From the NCBI GenBank assembly GCA_002414385.1, contig DHZH01000002.1, positions 341,591-405,590 of the forward strand: a stretch of 64,000 nucleotides of DNA, given 5' to 3'. The DNA comes from Gammaproteobacteria bacterium UBA5109 (GTDB lineage Bacteria > Pseudomonadota > Gammaproteobacteria > Pseudomonadales > Pseudohongiellaceae). A program made the translations under genes and the position numbers. This document shows, piece by piece, positions 40,984 through 49,771 of this stretch. The notes below the pieces were generated by a model. The model did no database searches. It worked only from the letters and a program-made list of their open reading frames with translations, and was not told where the DNA came from. The first letter of the stretch is position 1. Every line of letters starts with the position of its first letter.

Positions 40984-41421
40984 ATGTTAGCCCTGATCCA
41001 GCGCGTCACATCAGCTTCGGTTGCGATAGAGGGAAAACAGACTGCCGCCATTGAAAACGGTTTGCTGGTTTTGCTCGGCATTGAAAAAGCAGATACAGAA
41101 GCCGATGCTGAAAAACTGCTGAAAAAAGTGCTGGCCTATCGGGTCTTTGCCGACGCACAGGACAAGATGAATCTCAGCGTGCAGGATGTCGATGGTGAGC
41201 TGCTGATAGTTTCGCAATTCACGCTGGCAGCCGATACTGATCAAGGCCTGCGCCCCGGATTTTCATCTGCCAAAGCGCCACAGGAAGCCAAAGCGCTTTA
41301 CGAATATTTTTTAAGTTGCGCTGTGAGCCAGCACGACAGGATTCAAAGCGGAGTATTTGCAGCAGATATGCAGATCAGTCTGGTGAATGACGGCCCGGTG
41401 ACTTTTATCCTGAAGTCATAA
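40984..41421 (+). CDS. dtd: D-aminoacyl-tRNA deacylase
   Basis: Hydrolyses D-aminoacyl-tRNA, a chirality proofreader. The 145 residues contain MLALIQRVTSASVAI, the active-site SQFTLAADTDQGLRPGFSSA and the cross-subunit motif VNDGPVTFIL. It probably shares a transcript with typA (gap 21 bp). It converges on tatC with three bases between the stops. Confidence 0.96.
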   Translation: MLALIQRVTSASVAIEGKQTAAIENGLLVLLGIEKADTEADAEKLLKKVLAYRVFADAQDKMNLSVQDVDGELLIVSQFTLAADTDQGLRPGFSSAKAPQEAKALYEYFLSCAVSQHDRIQSGVFAADMQISLVNDGPVTFILKS

Positions 41422-41424
41422 GCC

Positions 41425-42261
41425 TCAGGTTTTTGCTTCCGTTCCTTCCTTGCTGTCCTTGTCACTTGCTTTTTTATCGTCATCGGTATCATCATCTGAC
41501 TCTTCATCCGTTTCATCCGCATCTTCCCCTACACCTTCCTTGCGTAGTATGCGGCCGGCAACAATCCCAAGTTCAAACAGCATCCACATGGGGATAGCCA
41601 GCATGGACTGTGAGAATGGATCCGCCGGGGTCAGGAGCATTCCGGCGACAAAGCAGCCGATCACTACATAGGGGCGTTTCTGGGCCAGGCTTTTTGGTGT
41701 TGTGGCCCCGGAAATAATCAGCAGTACGGTAGCAATCGGAATTTCAAAAGTCAGACCAAAAGCAAAAAACATTAACAGGACGAAATCCAGATAAAGACTG
41801 ATATCCGTCATGATGGCTACGCCTTCCGGGCCAACAGAAGTAAAGAAGCGGAAAATAAAACCCAGAACAACAAAATAGGAAAAAGCGATACCGAGATAGA
41901 ACAGCAGGATGCTGGAAACCAGAATAGGAAAGGCTATTTTAATTTCATTTTTATACAGCCCCGGCGCGATAAAAGCCCAGAGTTGATGCAATAAAAATGG
42001 TACTGCAAGAAATACAGCAGTAAAAAAAGTCAGCTTGAAGGGCGCAAAGAAAGGCGAAGTGACTGCTGTGGCAATCATTTGCGTACCTTCCGGTAATACG
42101 TCGGTCAGTGGCGCGGCAACAAAGGTATAGATTTCATTGGCAAAGGGAAACAGACAAAGAAAAATTGCCAGCACAACCAGCAGGCATCGCAAGATACGAT
42201 CACGCAGCTCAATAAGATGAGAAATCAGGGGTTGCTCTTTAGGATCGTTCTCGTGTGACAT
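41425..42261 (-). CDS. tatC: Sec-independent translocase subunit TatC
   Basis: Polytopic receptor of the twin-arginine pathway. The 278 residues have six hydrophobic segments and the N-terminal signature SHLIELRDRILRCLL. Later stretches are SPFFAPFKLTFFTAVFLAVP and ALPE-like TPADPFSQSMLAIPMWMLFE. The C-terminus is a long acidic tail (EDADETDEESDDDTDDDKKAS), which is lineage-specific. It is the last gene of tatABC and lies 19 bp after tatB. Confidence 0.97.
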   Translation of the reverse strand: MSHENDPKEQPLISHLIELRDRILRCLLVVLAIFLCLFPFANEIYTFVAAPLTDVLPEGTQMIATAVTSPFFAPFKLTFFTAVFLAVPFLLHQLWAFIAPGLYKNEIKIAFPILVSSILLFYLGIAFSYFVVLGFIFRFFTSVGPEGVAIMTDISLYLDFVLLMFFAFGLTFEIPIATVLLIISGATTPKSLAQKRPYVVIGCFVAGMLLTPADPFSQSMLAIPMWMLFELGIVAGRILRKEGVGEDADETDEESDDDTDDDKKASDKDSKEGTEAKT

Positions 42262-42280
42262 TTCAGTTGATCAGAGGTTC

Positions 42281-42709
42281 CTAGGGCTGATTGGCAGAAT
42301 TGTTATTCTGACTTGTGCCTGAACCTGTATTTTCGGCTGGCTTTGCGGGGGCGGGGTCAGGAGTCTTGTCAGCAGGGCTGTCCTGACTGCCACTGTTAAG
42401 AATCTGTTGTTTCAGGTCAAGATTCTGTTTCAGGCTGTTGGTCTGACTTTTTGCAGAATCAACTGTATCGGTAAATTTCTTTTTACTCTCGTTGAACTTT
42501 TCCATGATGGCTTCGTTGCGTAACTGGCGACGGATTTCATCAGCGCCAACTTCTTTTTCAATATCTCGTTTGATATTGTCAAAGCTGCGCCGGAATCGAC
42601 CAATCCACAAGGCCATGGTGCGCATGGCACCAGGCAATTTGTCGGGGCCAAGAATCAGCAAACCGACGACGCCGATTAGCAAAAGTTCAAATAAACCAAC
42701 ACCGGTCAT
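42281..42709 (-). CDS. tatB: Twin-arginine translocase subunit TatB
   Basis: Single-span protein that with TatC binds twin-arginine signals. The 142 residues start MTGVGLFELLLIGVVGLLIL with a following GPDKLPGAMRTMALWIGRFRR amphipathic helix, which marks TatB (E-L-L, P-x-x-L-P). The tail is a charged helix and a Pro/Asn-rich end (PAPAKPAENTGSGTSQNNNS). It is in the order tatA-tatB-tatC. Confidence 0.96.
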   Translation of the reverse strand: MTGVGLFELLLIGVVGLLILGPDKLPGAMRTMALWIGRFRRSFDNIKRDIEKEVGADEIRRQLRNEAIMEKFNESKKKFTDTVDSAKSQTNSLKQNLDLKQQILNSGSQDSPADKTPDPAPAKPAENTGSGTSQNNNSANQP

Positions 42710-42732
42710 GAGAAAGTCCTAGAAGCCCAGGC

Positions 42733-42981
42733 TCAGGATTTTGATTCCTCTTCAACTTTCTCGGCTTTCACGTCGAAAGTATCCCCTTCATCATCTTCAT
42801 CAGTAATCTGAGCCTGATTGTTGTCCTTGTCTTTACCTTCTTCATCCATGGCGCTCTTGAAGCCCTTGATGGCTCCACCCAGATCGGAGCCAAGGTTTTT
42901 CAGTTTCTTGGTTCCGAAGATAAGAAGGATGATGACCAGAATGATCAGCAGCTGCCAAATTCCAATTCCACCAAATCCCAT
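42733..42981 (-). CDS. tatA: Twin-arginine translocase subunit TatA
   Basis: Channel-forming subunit of the Tat pathway. The 82 residues begin MGFGGIGIWQLLIILVIILL, continue with IFGTKKLKNLGSDLGGAIKG, and end in an acidic tail with Asp/Glu runs. The FGTKKL and GxxLGxAIKGFK stretches are diagnostic. It heads tatABC, 54 bp behind hisE. Confidence 0.97.
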   Translation of the reverse strand: MGFGGIGIWQLLIILVIILLIFGTKKLKNLGSDLGGAIKGFKSAMDEEGKDKDNNQAQITDEDDEGDTFDVKAEKVEEESKS

Positions 42982-43035
42982 AATAATCTCCTGCTAACTC
43001 TATAATTATTAGATCAATTTCTGCATTGTATCGTT

Positions 43036-43368
43036 CTAGTCAGTTCCGCGCGATGCTTTTTCATCAAGGCCGGACGTACCAAATCGATTATCCAGTTCTT
43101 TAAGTATCTCTTCAGGTCCTATGTTCTGCTGGGCCAGCATGACCAGACAGTGAAACCACAAATCGGCAGTTTCATGAATAAGCTCCTGATTGCCTTTGCC
43201 GGCTTCAGCATCGCGTGCGGCGAGAATCGTTTCCACGGCTTCTTCACCCACTTTCTGCAGAATTTTATTCATCCCCTCATGCTGCAATTTTGCCACATAG
43301 GAAGTCGAGGGGTCGGCAGCTTTACGTTCTTCAATAATAGCTGCCAGTTTGCTTAATGTATCACTCAC
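43036..43368 (-). CDS. hisE: Phosphoribosyl-ATP pyrophosphatase
   Basis: Second step of histidine synthesis, hydrolysing PR-ATP to PR-AMP. The 110 residues hold the MazG-like helices: SYVAKLQHEGMNKILQKVGE, EEAVETILAARDAE and ELIHETADLWFHCLVMLAQ, with the metal-binding Glu and Asp residues. It is the stand-alone form, next to hisI (21 bp), in the hisI-hisE-tat order of pseudomonads. Confidence 0.96.
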   Translation of the reverse strand: MSDTLSKLAAIIEERKAADPSTSYVAKLQHEGMNKILQKVGEEAVETILAARDAEAGKGNQELIHETADLWFHCLVMLAQQNIGPEEILKELDNRFGTSGLDEKASRGTD

Positions 43369-43389
43369 TATTGAACCCTGATGTTCGGC

Positions 43390-43776
43390 TTATTTATATA
43401 TTTCTTCTGGCTTTTTCAGGACCGGCTCTACTTCCTGCCAGGCTCCGTTTTCAAGCTTGCGATAAAAACAACTGGCTCTGCCGGTATGACAGGCAATTCC
43501 ACCCAGCTGTTCAACTTCATAAATCAGGCAGTCGCCATCACAGTCGAGGTAGATTCCCCGCAATTCCTGTTCATGCCCGGATTGCTCCCCTTTGCGCCAG
43601 AGTTTCCCCCGGGAGCGCGACCAGTAGACGGCCCGGCCTTCTGCATGTGCCGCCAGGAGGGCTTCCTTATTGGTCCAGGCCTGCATCAGAACTTTACCTG
43701 TCTGCGCATCCTGTGCAATGACCGGTAGCAACTCATCTGCACCCCAGTCAAGCTGATCCAGCCAGCTTTCTGTCAT
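43390..43776 (-). CDS. hisI: Phosphoribosyl-AMP cyclohydrolase
   Basis: Third step of histidine synthesis, opening the ring of PR-AMP. The 128 residues have VIAQDAQTGKVLMQAWTNKE, AVYWSRSRGKLWRKGEQSGH and the zinc/magnesium cysteines and aspartates in IYLDCDGDCLIYEV and GGIACHTGRASCFYR. ATG 43776 was chosen over the GTG at 43788 because GGAG lies five bases before it. It follows the ubiB terminator. Confidence 0.96.
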   Translation of the reverse strand: MTESWLDQLDWGADELLPVIAQDAQTGKVLMQAWTNKEALLAAHAEGRAVYWSRSRGKLWRKGEQSGHEQELRGIYLDCDGDCLIYEVEQLGGIACHTGRASCFYRKLENGAWQEVEPVLKKPEEIYK

Positions 43777-43788
43777 GCTAACTCCCAC

Positions 43789-43819
43789 AAAAAAGACCCA
43801 GGGCCTGAAAACAGGGCCT
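43789..43819 (-). terminator. Probable intrinsic terminator after ubiB
   Basis: On the minus strand a G+C-rich stem (GGCCCTG, TTTT loop, CAGGCC, with one bulged base) lies about 45 bp past the ubiB stop and is followed by GGGTCTTTTTT. The 6-T run is convincing; the stem is not perfect. Confidence 0.55.
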
Positions 43820-43860
43820 AGAATACTCTATTTGGGGCTGTGTTTGTGAGATTCAAGCAC

Positions 43861-45498
43861 TCATGAGCGAAAATACAGCAACCCGACGCCGCCGAAAAAG
43901 GCCGCCCAGAGCATGGGAGAGAAGGTATTCATCCAGGGGCCGAGGGCGGTAAAGGCCATCAAGGCGGCCAGTATGAGAGCGGCAACACCAAAGGCTGTAC
44001 GTTTTCTGCGACGTTTTTGCCGGAGCTTTTCCATTTTCTTGCGCGCTTCCTGCAAAGCTTGAATTTCCTGACGACGGCTGGCACGACTATCCTGTAAAAA
44101 TTCATGGACCAGCTCCGGTAAATCCGGAAGCTGCTCAATCCATTCCGGCAGTTTATCCTTGATACGGTTTAAATTATGCCAGGGCGAGAGTCTCTGCTTC
44201 TGCCAGTTTTCCAGAAAGGGCAGGGCTGTTTCCCACAGATCAAGGTCGGGATACAGTTCTTTGCCAAGGCCTTCTATATTAAGCATGGTTTTTTGTAACA
44301 GGACCAGTGAGGGTTGCAGCTCCATATTGAAACGGCCGGCAGTGCGAAACAGTTGCAGAAGCACTGAGCCAAATGAAATCTCGCTCAGAGGCTTTTCAAA
44401 AATTGGTTCGCAGACACTGCGCATGGTTGCCTCAAAAGCATGGACCGGGGTATCAGGCGGAACCCATCCACATTCAACATGCAACTCTGCCACCTTACGA
44501 TAATCCCGTTTAAATATGGCCAGCAGGTTGCGAGCAAGATATTGCTGATCATCTTCACTGAGGCTGCCAAAAATTGCACAGTCCAGTGCAATATATTGTG
44601 GATTATCAGTGCGCTCACGCGTGATAAAAATATTGCCGGGATGCATATCGGCATGGAAAAAACTGTGATCAAAAACCTGGGTAAAGAAAATTTCCACACC
44701 GGTCTCAGCCAGTTTTTTCAGGTTGATCCTGGCTTTTTTCAGTTCATTGATATGGCTGATCGGAATACCATGAATACGCTCCATTACCAGAATATTCTGG
44801 CGTGTAAAATCCCAATAGACTTTGGGTACGTAGAGGATATCACTGTCCTTGAAATTGTTGGCCAGCTGGGTGGCATTGGCTCCTTCTATCTGTAAATTCA
44901 GCTCATCATGAATGACATAGTCATAATCACGAATAACTTCCCTGGCGCGCAGGCGTTTACCGTCTTGCGAGAAGTTTTCAACAAACTCGGCGAGTTTGTG
45001 TAAGAGGGCAAGATCCTGCTTGATGATTCTGCCGATGCCGGGACGAATAACCTTGATGACAACTTCTTCACCGGTATGCAGGGTGGCGGTATGAACCTGT
45101 GCCACTGAAGCAGAGGCCAGAGGCTCACTGGAAAAATCCTTGAAAACAGTTTCAATTTTACTGCCCAGGGATTTTTCAATAATTTCCCGTGCCTGCTCAC
45201 CATCAAAGGGTGCTACCTGATCCTGCAAATAGGCCAGTTCATCCGCAATATCAAGCGGCAACATATCCCGGCGCGTGGACAATAACTGACCGAACTTGAT
45301 AAAGATCGGGCCCAGCTCTTCCAGTGCCAGGCGCAGGCGTTTGCCACGGCTCATTTCGCTGAGATGCGGGTCTGCCCGCAGCGGCAGTTTCAGCAGCAAA
45401 GCCAGGGCTGAATTTAACTGAAAGCCTTCCAGCAAATCCTGCAGGCGGTAGCGACCGGCCACCCGGGTGATTTTTAACAGGCGCAAAAATTTTTTCAC
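43861..45498 (-). CDS. ubiB: Ubiquinone biosynthesis kinase-like protein UbiB
   Basis: Membrane-associated ABC1/ADCK-family atypical kinase needed for ubiquinone synthesis. The 545 residues carry the family QTD-like region LGPIFIKFGQLLSTRRDMLP (K-x-G-Q), the Ala-rich nucleotide loop LASASVAQVHTATL, invariant K in EEVVIKVIRPG, and the catalytic stretch FFHADMHPGNIF with DCAIFGSLS. The C-terminus has a basic coiled stretch (EKLRQKRRRKRTAFG) and two membrane helices. It is the last of the ubiE-ubiJ-x-ubiB set. Confidence 0.97.
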   Translation of the reverse strand: MKKFLRLLKITRVAGRYRLQDLLEGFQLNSALALLLKLPLRADPHLSEMSRGKRLRLALEELGPIFIKFGQLLSTRRDMLPLDIADELAYLQDQVAPFDGEQAREIIEKSLGSKIETVFKDFSSEPLASASVAQVHTATLHTGEEVVIKVIRPGIGRIIKQDLALLHKLAEFVENFSQDGKRLRAREVIRDYDYVIHDELNLQIEGANATQLANNFKDSDILYVPKVYWDFTRQNILVMERIHGIPISHINELKKARINLKKLAETGVEIFFTQVFDHSFFHADMHPGNIFITRERTDNPQYIALDCAIFGSLSEDDQQYLARNLLAIFKRDYRKVAELHVECGWVPPDTPVHAFEATMRSVCEPIFEKPLSEISFGSVLLQLFRTAGRFNMELQPSLVLLQKTMLNIEGLGKELYPDLDLWETALPFLENWQKQRLSPWHNLNRIKDKLPEWIEQLPDLPELVHEFLQDSRASRRQEIQALQEARKKMEKLRQKRRRKRTAFGVAALILAALMAFTALGPWMNTFSPMLWAAFFGGVGLLYFRS

Positions 45499-45521
45499 TA
45501 GGATTTGTAATCCGTCCGTAA

Positions 45522-45998
45522 TTATCGCCGGTAAATACCGGTTAAGCGGTTCATGCCCAGTACATTGGGCTCAATTTTCTGTAGTAATTCCCCCATGCCC
45601 AGGCCGGGCTCAAGCGCGGTTTCTTTATCGAGCGCCAGTATCCAGAAATAGTAGTGATGGTTGCCATGACCTTCCGGGGGCATTGGGCCGTTATATCCGC
45701 TATTACCCATGTTGTTGACGCCCTGGGTAAACTCCCCACTGCCTTCAGCCAGCGAAGTGACATCAGCTGGGATGTTATAGAGTGTCCAGTGTACGAATCC
45801 ATAAGTACCGTTTTCTGAAATTAACGGCGCATCCGGATCATGGCAGATAAGGGCGTAAGCTTTGGTTCCTTCAGGGGGGTTACTCCAGTGAAGCTCGGGC
45901 GAAACATCTTCACCGGTTCCAGTATGTTTGTCAGGAATCATTTCTCCGTTTTTAAACGCTGTGCTTTGCAGTTGTATTTCAGAAAGTGCGAATCCCAT
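45522..45998 (-). CDS. YbhB/YbcL-family phosphatidylethanolamine-binding (PEBP) protein
   Basis: 158 residues of the bacterial PEBP fold: ELHWSNPPEGTKAYALICHD, then PDAPLISENGTYGFVHWTLY, NIPADVTSLAEGSG, and HHYYFWILALDKETAL. The ligand-binding Asp-Pro-Asp and Gly-x-x-His pattern is present, and no signal peptide is seen. The start at 45998 follows AAGGAG at a good distance and matches the usual beginning of the family; the longer frame to 46061 runs into ubiJ. It sits between ubiJ and ubiB on the same strand, an unusual insertion. The ligand is unknown. Confidence 0.88.
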   Translation of the reverse strand: MGFALSEIQLQSTAFKNGEMIPDKHTGTGEDVSPELHWSNPPEGTKAYALICHDPDAPLISENGTYGFVHWTLYNIPADVTSLAEGSGEFTQGVNNMGNSGYNGPMPPEGHGNHHYYFWILALDKETALEPGLGMGELLQKIEPNVLGMNRLTGIYRR

Positions 45999-46017
45999 TA
46001 TTAACTCCTTTTGAACT

Positions 46018-46632
46018 TTATTGTTTGTTGAGTTTTTGTATGCGTGTTTTGTTTCGGTCAAGTCGTAATCTTAATTCGTCAACTCGGCGATAAAAAGATT
46101 CCAGCTCATTTTTTTCCGGAAACATGGCACTCTCAATGTGCAGATATTCATCCAGGTTATTCAGCATGCGTTCATGGCTGTTATTGATAAAAACCCGGAA
46201 CTGTCGAATACCGTCACTGACAAGTTGTGTGGGAATGTCACCGATTATACGGCCAAGCTGATACTCCCAATCGATATCAAGACCCTGTAATACATCCTGT
46301 ACTTCCTGCATGACACCGGCATTACCCTGGATCTGTATCTTTTCCTTTCGAATGGTCTGATTCTTGTCCTTTGCCAGCAGCAGGTTGATCAGTGCCGTAG
46401 CACTGCCGCTTATTCTGGCATCAGCATCCTGATGGTCAAAAGGCGATAATAAAACTCCTTGTTGATGGATAGTCACAGTGACAAAAATTACAGGATTGTC
46501 GCAGGCAATACTGATGACCTTGCCATCCAGGCTTAGCAGTTTTTTTTTATTCTGCCCGTCTAGAGAAAGGGCCTTGTTGATAACTTCTTCGGCGATGGAG
46601 AGAGCCGTACCCTGCAATAACTCAAGTGGCAT
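46018..46632 (-). CDS. ubiJ: Ubiquinone biosynthesis accessory factor UbiJ (SCP2 domain)
   Basis: Binds hydrophobic ubiquinone intermediates for the Ubi complex. The 204 residues have an N-terminal SCP2 sterol-carrier-like domain (LDGKVISIACDNPVIFVTVT, ARISGSATALINLLLAKD, IQIQGNAGVMQEVQDVLQGL) and a C-terminal coiled coil (YRRVDELRLRLDRNKTRIQK). The start at 46632 (MPLELLQGT) matches the family and overlaps the ubiE end by 11 bases. Confidence 0.9.
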   Translation of the reverse strand: MPLELLQGTALSIAEEVINKALSLDGQNKKKLLSLDGKVISIACDNPVIFVTVTIHQQGVLLSPFDHQDADARISGSATALINLLLAKDKNQTIRKEKIQIQGNAGVMQEVQDVLQGLDIDWEYQLGRIIGDIPTQLVSDGIRQFRVFINNSHERMLNNLDEYLHIESAMFPEKNELESFYRRVDELRLRLDRNKTRIQKLNKQ

Positions 46633-47386
46633 CTTTATAACCGATATGAATAGCACAGATTCCGTCCATGACGTTATGGTATTCACAACGACTGAAACCG
46701 GCATCGAGTATCATTGATTTCAGCGTCTCCTGATCAGGATGCATGCGAATAGATTCGACCAGATACTGGTATGAGTCACTGTCTCCGGTGACAAGCTTGC
46801 CGGCCAGTGGCCAGAGTTTTGAATAGAAATCATAGCCTTTGCTGAGCATTGGATTCTGCGTCCTGGAAAATTCCAGAATGACCATCCTGCCGCCGGGTTT
46901 CAGCACCTCATGCATGGAACGAAGAGCTGCTTCTTTATCAGTAACATTGCGTAGCCCGTAGGCAATACAGACGCAATCGAAACTTTCAGGCAGGAAAGGA
47001 AGTTGTTCCGCATCGGCCAGTGAATAACTGATGTTCTGCAAGCCACCCTTGTCGATAATCCGGTCACGACCCACACTGAGCATGGATTGATTGATATCCG
47101 CCAGGACGACATGCCCTTTCTCACCGACTATGGGGGAAAACTGCATGGCAAAATCACCGGTTCCACCAGCCAGATCAAGTACCTGTTGTCCGGAACGCAG
47201 GGCAGTCAGTTGCAGGGTAAAACGTTTGATCAGGCGATGGGTGCCCAGAGACATAATGTCATTCATCATGTCGTATTTTCCGGCGACAGAATGAAAAACA
47301 CTGGCAACATGTTCAGCTTTTTCTGCAAGCGGGACTTGCCGAAAGCCAAAATGCGTTGTCTCTTCTTTGTGGTCGTTTTCTTTCAT
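46622..47386 (-). CDS. ubiE: Ubiquinone/menaquinone methyltransferase UbiE
   Basis: C-methylates the demethoxy-quinone ring with SAM. The 254 residues show ETTHFGFRQVPLAEKAEHVA, VFHSVAGKYDMMNDIMSLGT, motif I QVLDLAGGTGDFAMQF, SFDCVCIAYGLRNVTDKEAA and LKPGGRMVILEFSRTQNPM. The ATG at 47386 was chosen over 47437 because homologues start close to ETTHFGF. It is the first gene of the ubiE-ubiJ-PEBP-ubiB run, close behind the DUF971 gene. Confidence 0.97.
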   Translation of the reverse strand: MKENDHKEETTHFGFRQVPLAEKAEHVASVFHSVAGKYDMMNDIMSLGTHRLIKRFTLQLTALRSGQQVLDLAGGTGDFAMQFSPIVGEKGHVVLADINQSMLSVGRDRIIDKGGLQNISYSLADAEQLPFLPESFDCVCIAYGLRNVTDKEAALRSMHEVLKPGGRMVILEFSRTQNPMLSKGYDFYSKLWPLAGKLVTGDSDSYQYLVESIRMHPDQETLKSMILDAGFSRCEYHNVMDGICAIHIGYKDAT

Positions 47387-47405
47387 GCGCCCATTGTAAC
47401 CCAAC

Positions 47406-47801
47406 TTAGTCTGATTTGAGGGGCGTAATGGTAACAACCTGTGTGTCTGCAGGTAATGGCTCGCGACTCTGGCCGGCAGCCTGCAGTCTGTTCAGATACT
47501 TCTGCCAGAGTGCTTCCTCTTGCAGACATAATTCACGCAGATATTCCCAGGTGTAGATGCCGGAATTGTGGTCATCATCAAAATGCAGACGTAGAGCATA
47601 GTTGCCGACTGATTCGATATTGCTGATGAGCACCTGTTTTTTTCCGTACTGCAGGACTTCCTGGCCGACACCATGACCCCTGACTTCCGCAGACGGGGAA
47701 TGTACCCGCAAAAACTCTGCACTGAGTGTGTAGGCGCCATCAGTGTAAACCAGCTCCAGCTGGCCGGATTTCTTATGCAGTTTAATGTCGCCGGGAATCA
47801 T
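47406..47801 (-). CDS. DUF971 domain protein
   Basis: 131 residues of the DUF971/gamma-butyrobetaine-hydroxylase-like N-terminal fold, with IKLHKKSGQLELVYTDGAY, LSAEFLRVHSPSAEVRGHG, VGNYALRLHFDDDHNSGIYT and WEYLRELCLQEE. It lies between hslU and ubiE, where pseudomonads have the same gene. The domain is often tied to Fe-S proteins such as Mrp but its job is not known. No Mrp/ApbC gene is nearby. Confidence 0.9.
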   Translation of the reverse strand: MIPGDIKLHKKSGQLELVYTDGAYTLSAEFLRVHSPSAEVRGHGVGQEVLQYGKKQVLISNIESVGNYALRLHFDDDHNSGIYTWEYLRELCLQEEALWQKYLNRLQAAGQSREPLPADTQVVTITPLKSD

Positions 47802-47812
47802 TATATAAAAGC

Positions 47813-49159
47813 CTAGAGGATGAAGCGGCTAAGATCTTCATCCTGGGAAAGTTCACGCAGGGTGGAATCAACGAATTTGGCATCAATCACAATGTCGTCC
47901 TCGCCACTTTGTACCAGTTCCTCGGCACGAAATGAAATATCCTCCAGCAGTTTTTCCATCACCGTGTGTAGACGTCTTGCGCCGATATTTTCGGTGCGCT
48001 CATTGACAGCCCAGGCTATTTCAGAAATTTTTTGAATGCCGTCATCGGTAAATTCCAGCTTGAGGTTTTCTGTCTCCAGCAGGGCCTGGTACTGCTTGCA
48101 AAGTGATGCATCCGGTTCAGTGAGAATACTCTTGAAATCCTCTACCGATAGTGCGTCAAGTTCTACCCGAATCGGCAGACGTCCCTGCAGTTCCGGAATC
48201 AGGTCAGAAGGCTTGGATAAATGAAATGCCCCGGAAGCAATAAACAGAATGTGGTCGGTTTTAACCGGTCCGTACTTGGTCGTCACTGTGGAGCCTTCAA
48301 TCAGTGGCAATAAATCACGCTGGACTCCCTCACGGGAAACGCCGCCGGTTGATGTTTCATTCTTGGCAGCCACCTTATCGATTTCATCAATGAAAACGAT
48401 CGCGGTCTGTTCTGTACTGGTAACTGCTTCAGCACGAAGTTCTTCATCATTAACCAGCTTGGCAGCTTCTTCATCCTTGAGAATTTTCAAAGCGGCTTTG
48501 ACGCTGACGCGCCGGGTTTTCGTGCGCTGACTGCCAAGATTGGAAAACATGGAGCTGAGCTGGTTGGTCATGTCTTCCATTCCGGGAGGCGCCATGATTT
48601 CAACACCGGAAAGCATATCGGAAACCTTGATATCAATTTCCTTGTCGTCCAGTTCGCCTTCGCGTAATTTTTTCCTGAAAATCTGCCGGGTACTGCTGTC
48701 AGCTTCGGTGACACTCCGGGGTTCGATATTCTTCTGGGATGATGGCCCCGGCAGCAATATATCCAGAACCTTGTCTTCAGCTGCATTGGCTGCCTGCATA
48801 CTGACATTTTCAATTTGCTGTTCACGTAACATTTTATAGGCTACATCAACCAGGTCGCGAATAATGGATTCGACATCACGGCCGACATACCCCACTTCAG
48901 TGAATTTTGTTGCTTCGACCTTGATAAATGGTGAACCTGCAAGTTTGGCCAGACGACGTGCAATTTCAGTTTTACCGACACCGGTTGGGCCGATCATCAG
49001 AATATTTTTTGGCGTGACTTCATTGCGTAATTCTTCGGGTAATTTCATCCGCCGCCAGCGATTCCGCAGGGCAATGGCAACGGCACGTTTGGCGGCAGAC
49101 TGACCGACAATATGATTGTCCAGTTGCCGGGCAATTTGTTTTGGGCTTAATTCGGCCAT
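47813..49159 (-). CDS. hslU: HslU (ClpY) ATPase of the HslUV protease
   Basis: AAA+ unfoldase feeding HslV. The 448 residues contain NILMIGPTGVGKTEIARRLA (Walker A), FIDEIDKVAAKNETS (Walker B), the pore loop YVGRD, the I-domain, and the C-terminal activation tail ending SRFIL. Thirteen bases separate it from hslV (both leftward), so they are co-transcribed. Confidence 0.97.
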   Translation of the reverse strand: MAELSPKQIARQLDNHIVGQSAAKRAVAIALRNRWRRMKLPEELRNEVTPKNILMIGPTGVGKTEIARRLAKLAGSPFIKVEATKFTEVGYVGRDVESIIRDLVDVAYKMLREQQIENVSMQAANAAEDKVLDILLPGPSSQKNIEPRSVTEADSSTRQIFRKKLREGELDDKEIDIKVSDMLSGVEIMAPPGMEDMTNQLSSMFSNLGSQRTKTRRVSVKAALKILKDEEAAKLVNDEELRAEAVTSTEQTAIVFIDEIDKVAAKNETSTGGVSREGVQRDLLPLIEGSTVTTKYGPVKTDHILFIASGAFHLSKPSDLIPELQGRLPIRVELDALSVEDFKSILTEPDASLCKQYQALLETENLKLEFTDDGIQKISEIAWAVNERTENIGARRLHTVMEKLLEDISFRAEELVQSGEDDIVIDAKFVDSTLRELSQDEDLSRFIL

Positions 49160-49168
49160 GGTAATTTA

Positions 49169-49708
49169 TTACAACTCCAGTTCTTCAATGGTGAGTTCAT
49201 GATTGGTATAGACACAGATGTCTGCGGCAATATTCAGGCTCTTTTCCACGATACTGCGGGCATCAAGTTCGGTGTTCTGCAGCAGGGCAGTGGCGGCGGA
49301 CTGGGCATAGGGACCGCCGGAACCGATTGCCATCAATGAATTTTCCGGCTCTATGACATCACCATTACCGGTGATGATGAGGGAATTTTCTTTATCAGCC
49401 ACCACCAGCAAAGCTTCGAGTCGCCGCAGGGCCCGTTCGGTTCGCCAGAGTTTAGCCAGTTCAACGGCTGCCCGGGTCAGCTTGCCATGATGTTTTTCTA
49501 GCTGTTCTTCAAAGCGTTCAAACAGTGTGAAAGCATCTGCCGTACCTCCGGCAAAGCCGGCCAGAACCTGATCCTTGTATAGTCGGCGAACTTTGCGCGC
49601 GTTACCCTTCATGACCGTGTTGCCCTGGGAGACCTGGCCATCACCACCAATAACAACTTTATCACCCCTGCGGACGGAGACGATGGTTGTGCCGCGATAT
49701 TGCTCCAT
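49169..49708 (-). CDS. hslV: HslV peptidase of the HslUV protease
   Basis: Proteasome-like threonine peptidase. The 179 residues start MEQYRGTTIVSVRRGDKVVI, so a six-residue propeptide (MEQYRG) precedes the nucleophilic threonine, unlike E. coli where Met alone is removed. Typical stretches: GGDGQVSQGNTVMKGNARKV, LAGFAGGTADAFTLFERFE and AIGSGGPYAQSAATALL. It has a sigma-32-like promoter and a leader hairpin. Confidence 0.97.
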   Translation of the reverse strand: MEQYRGTTIVSVRRGDKVVIGGDGQVSQGNTVMKGNARKVRRLYKDQVLAGFAGGTADAFTLFERFEEQLEKHHGKLTRAAVELAKLWRTERALRRLEALLVVADKENSLIITGNGDVIEPENSLMAIGSGGPYAQSAATALLQNTELDARSIVEKSLNIAADICVYTNHELTIEELEL

Positions 49709-49741
49709 AATTATTTTCCTGTGCTGGTAGGAATAAGAAGA

Positions 49742-49762
49742 CTTTGATTATTTTAATCAAAG
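49742..49762 (-). other. hslV leader hairpin
   Basis: CTTTGATTA-TTT-TAATCAAAG is a perfect 9-bp stem with a 3-base loop, 34 bp before the hslV start and downstream of the predicted sigma-32 start. It would sit at the 5' end of the hslVU mRNA, where E. coli also has a stabilising stem-loop. Confidence 0.6.
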
Positions 49763-49771
49763 GTCCCCTGA

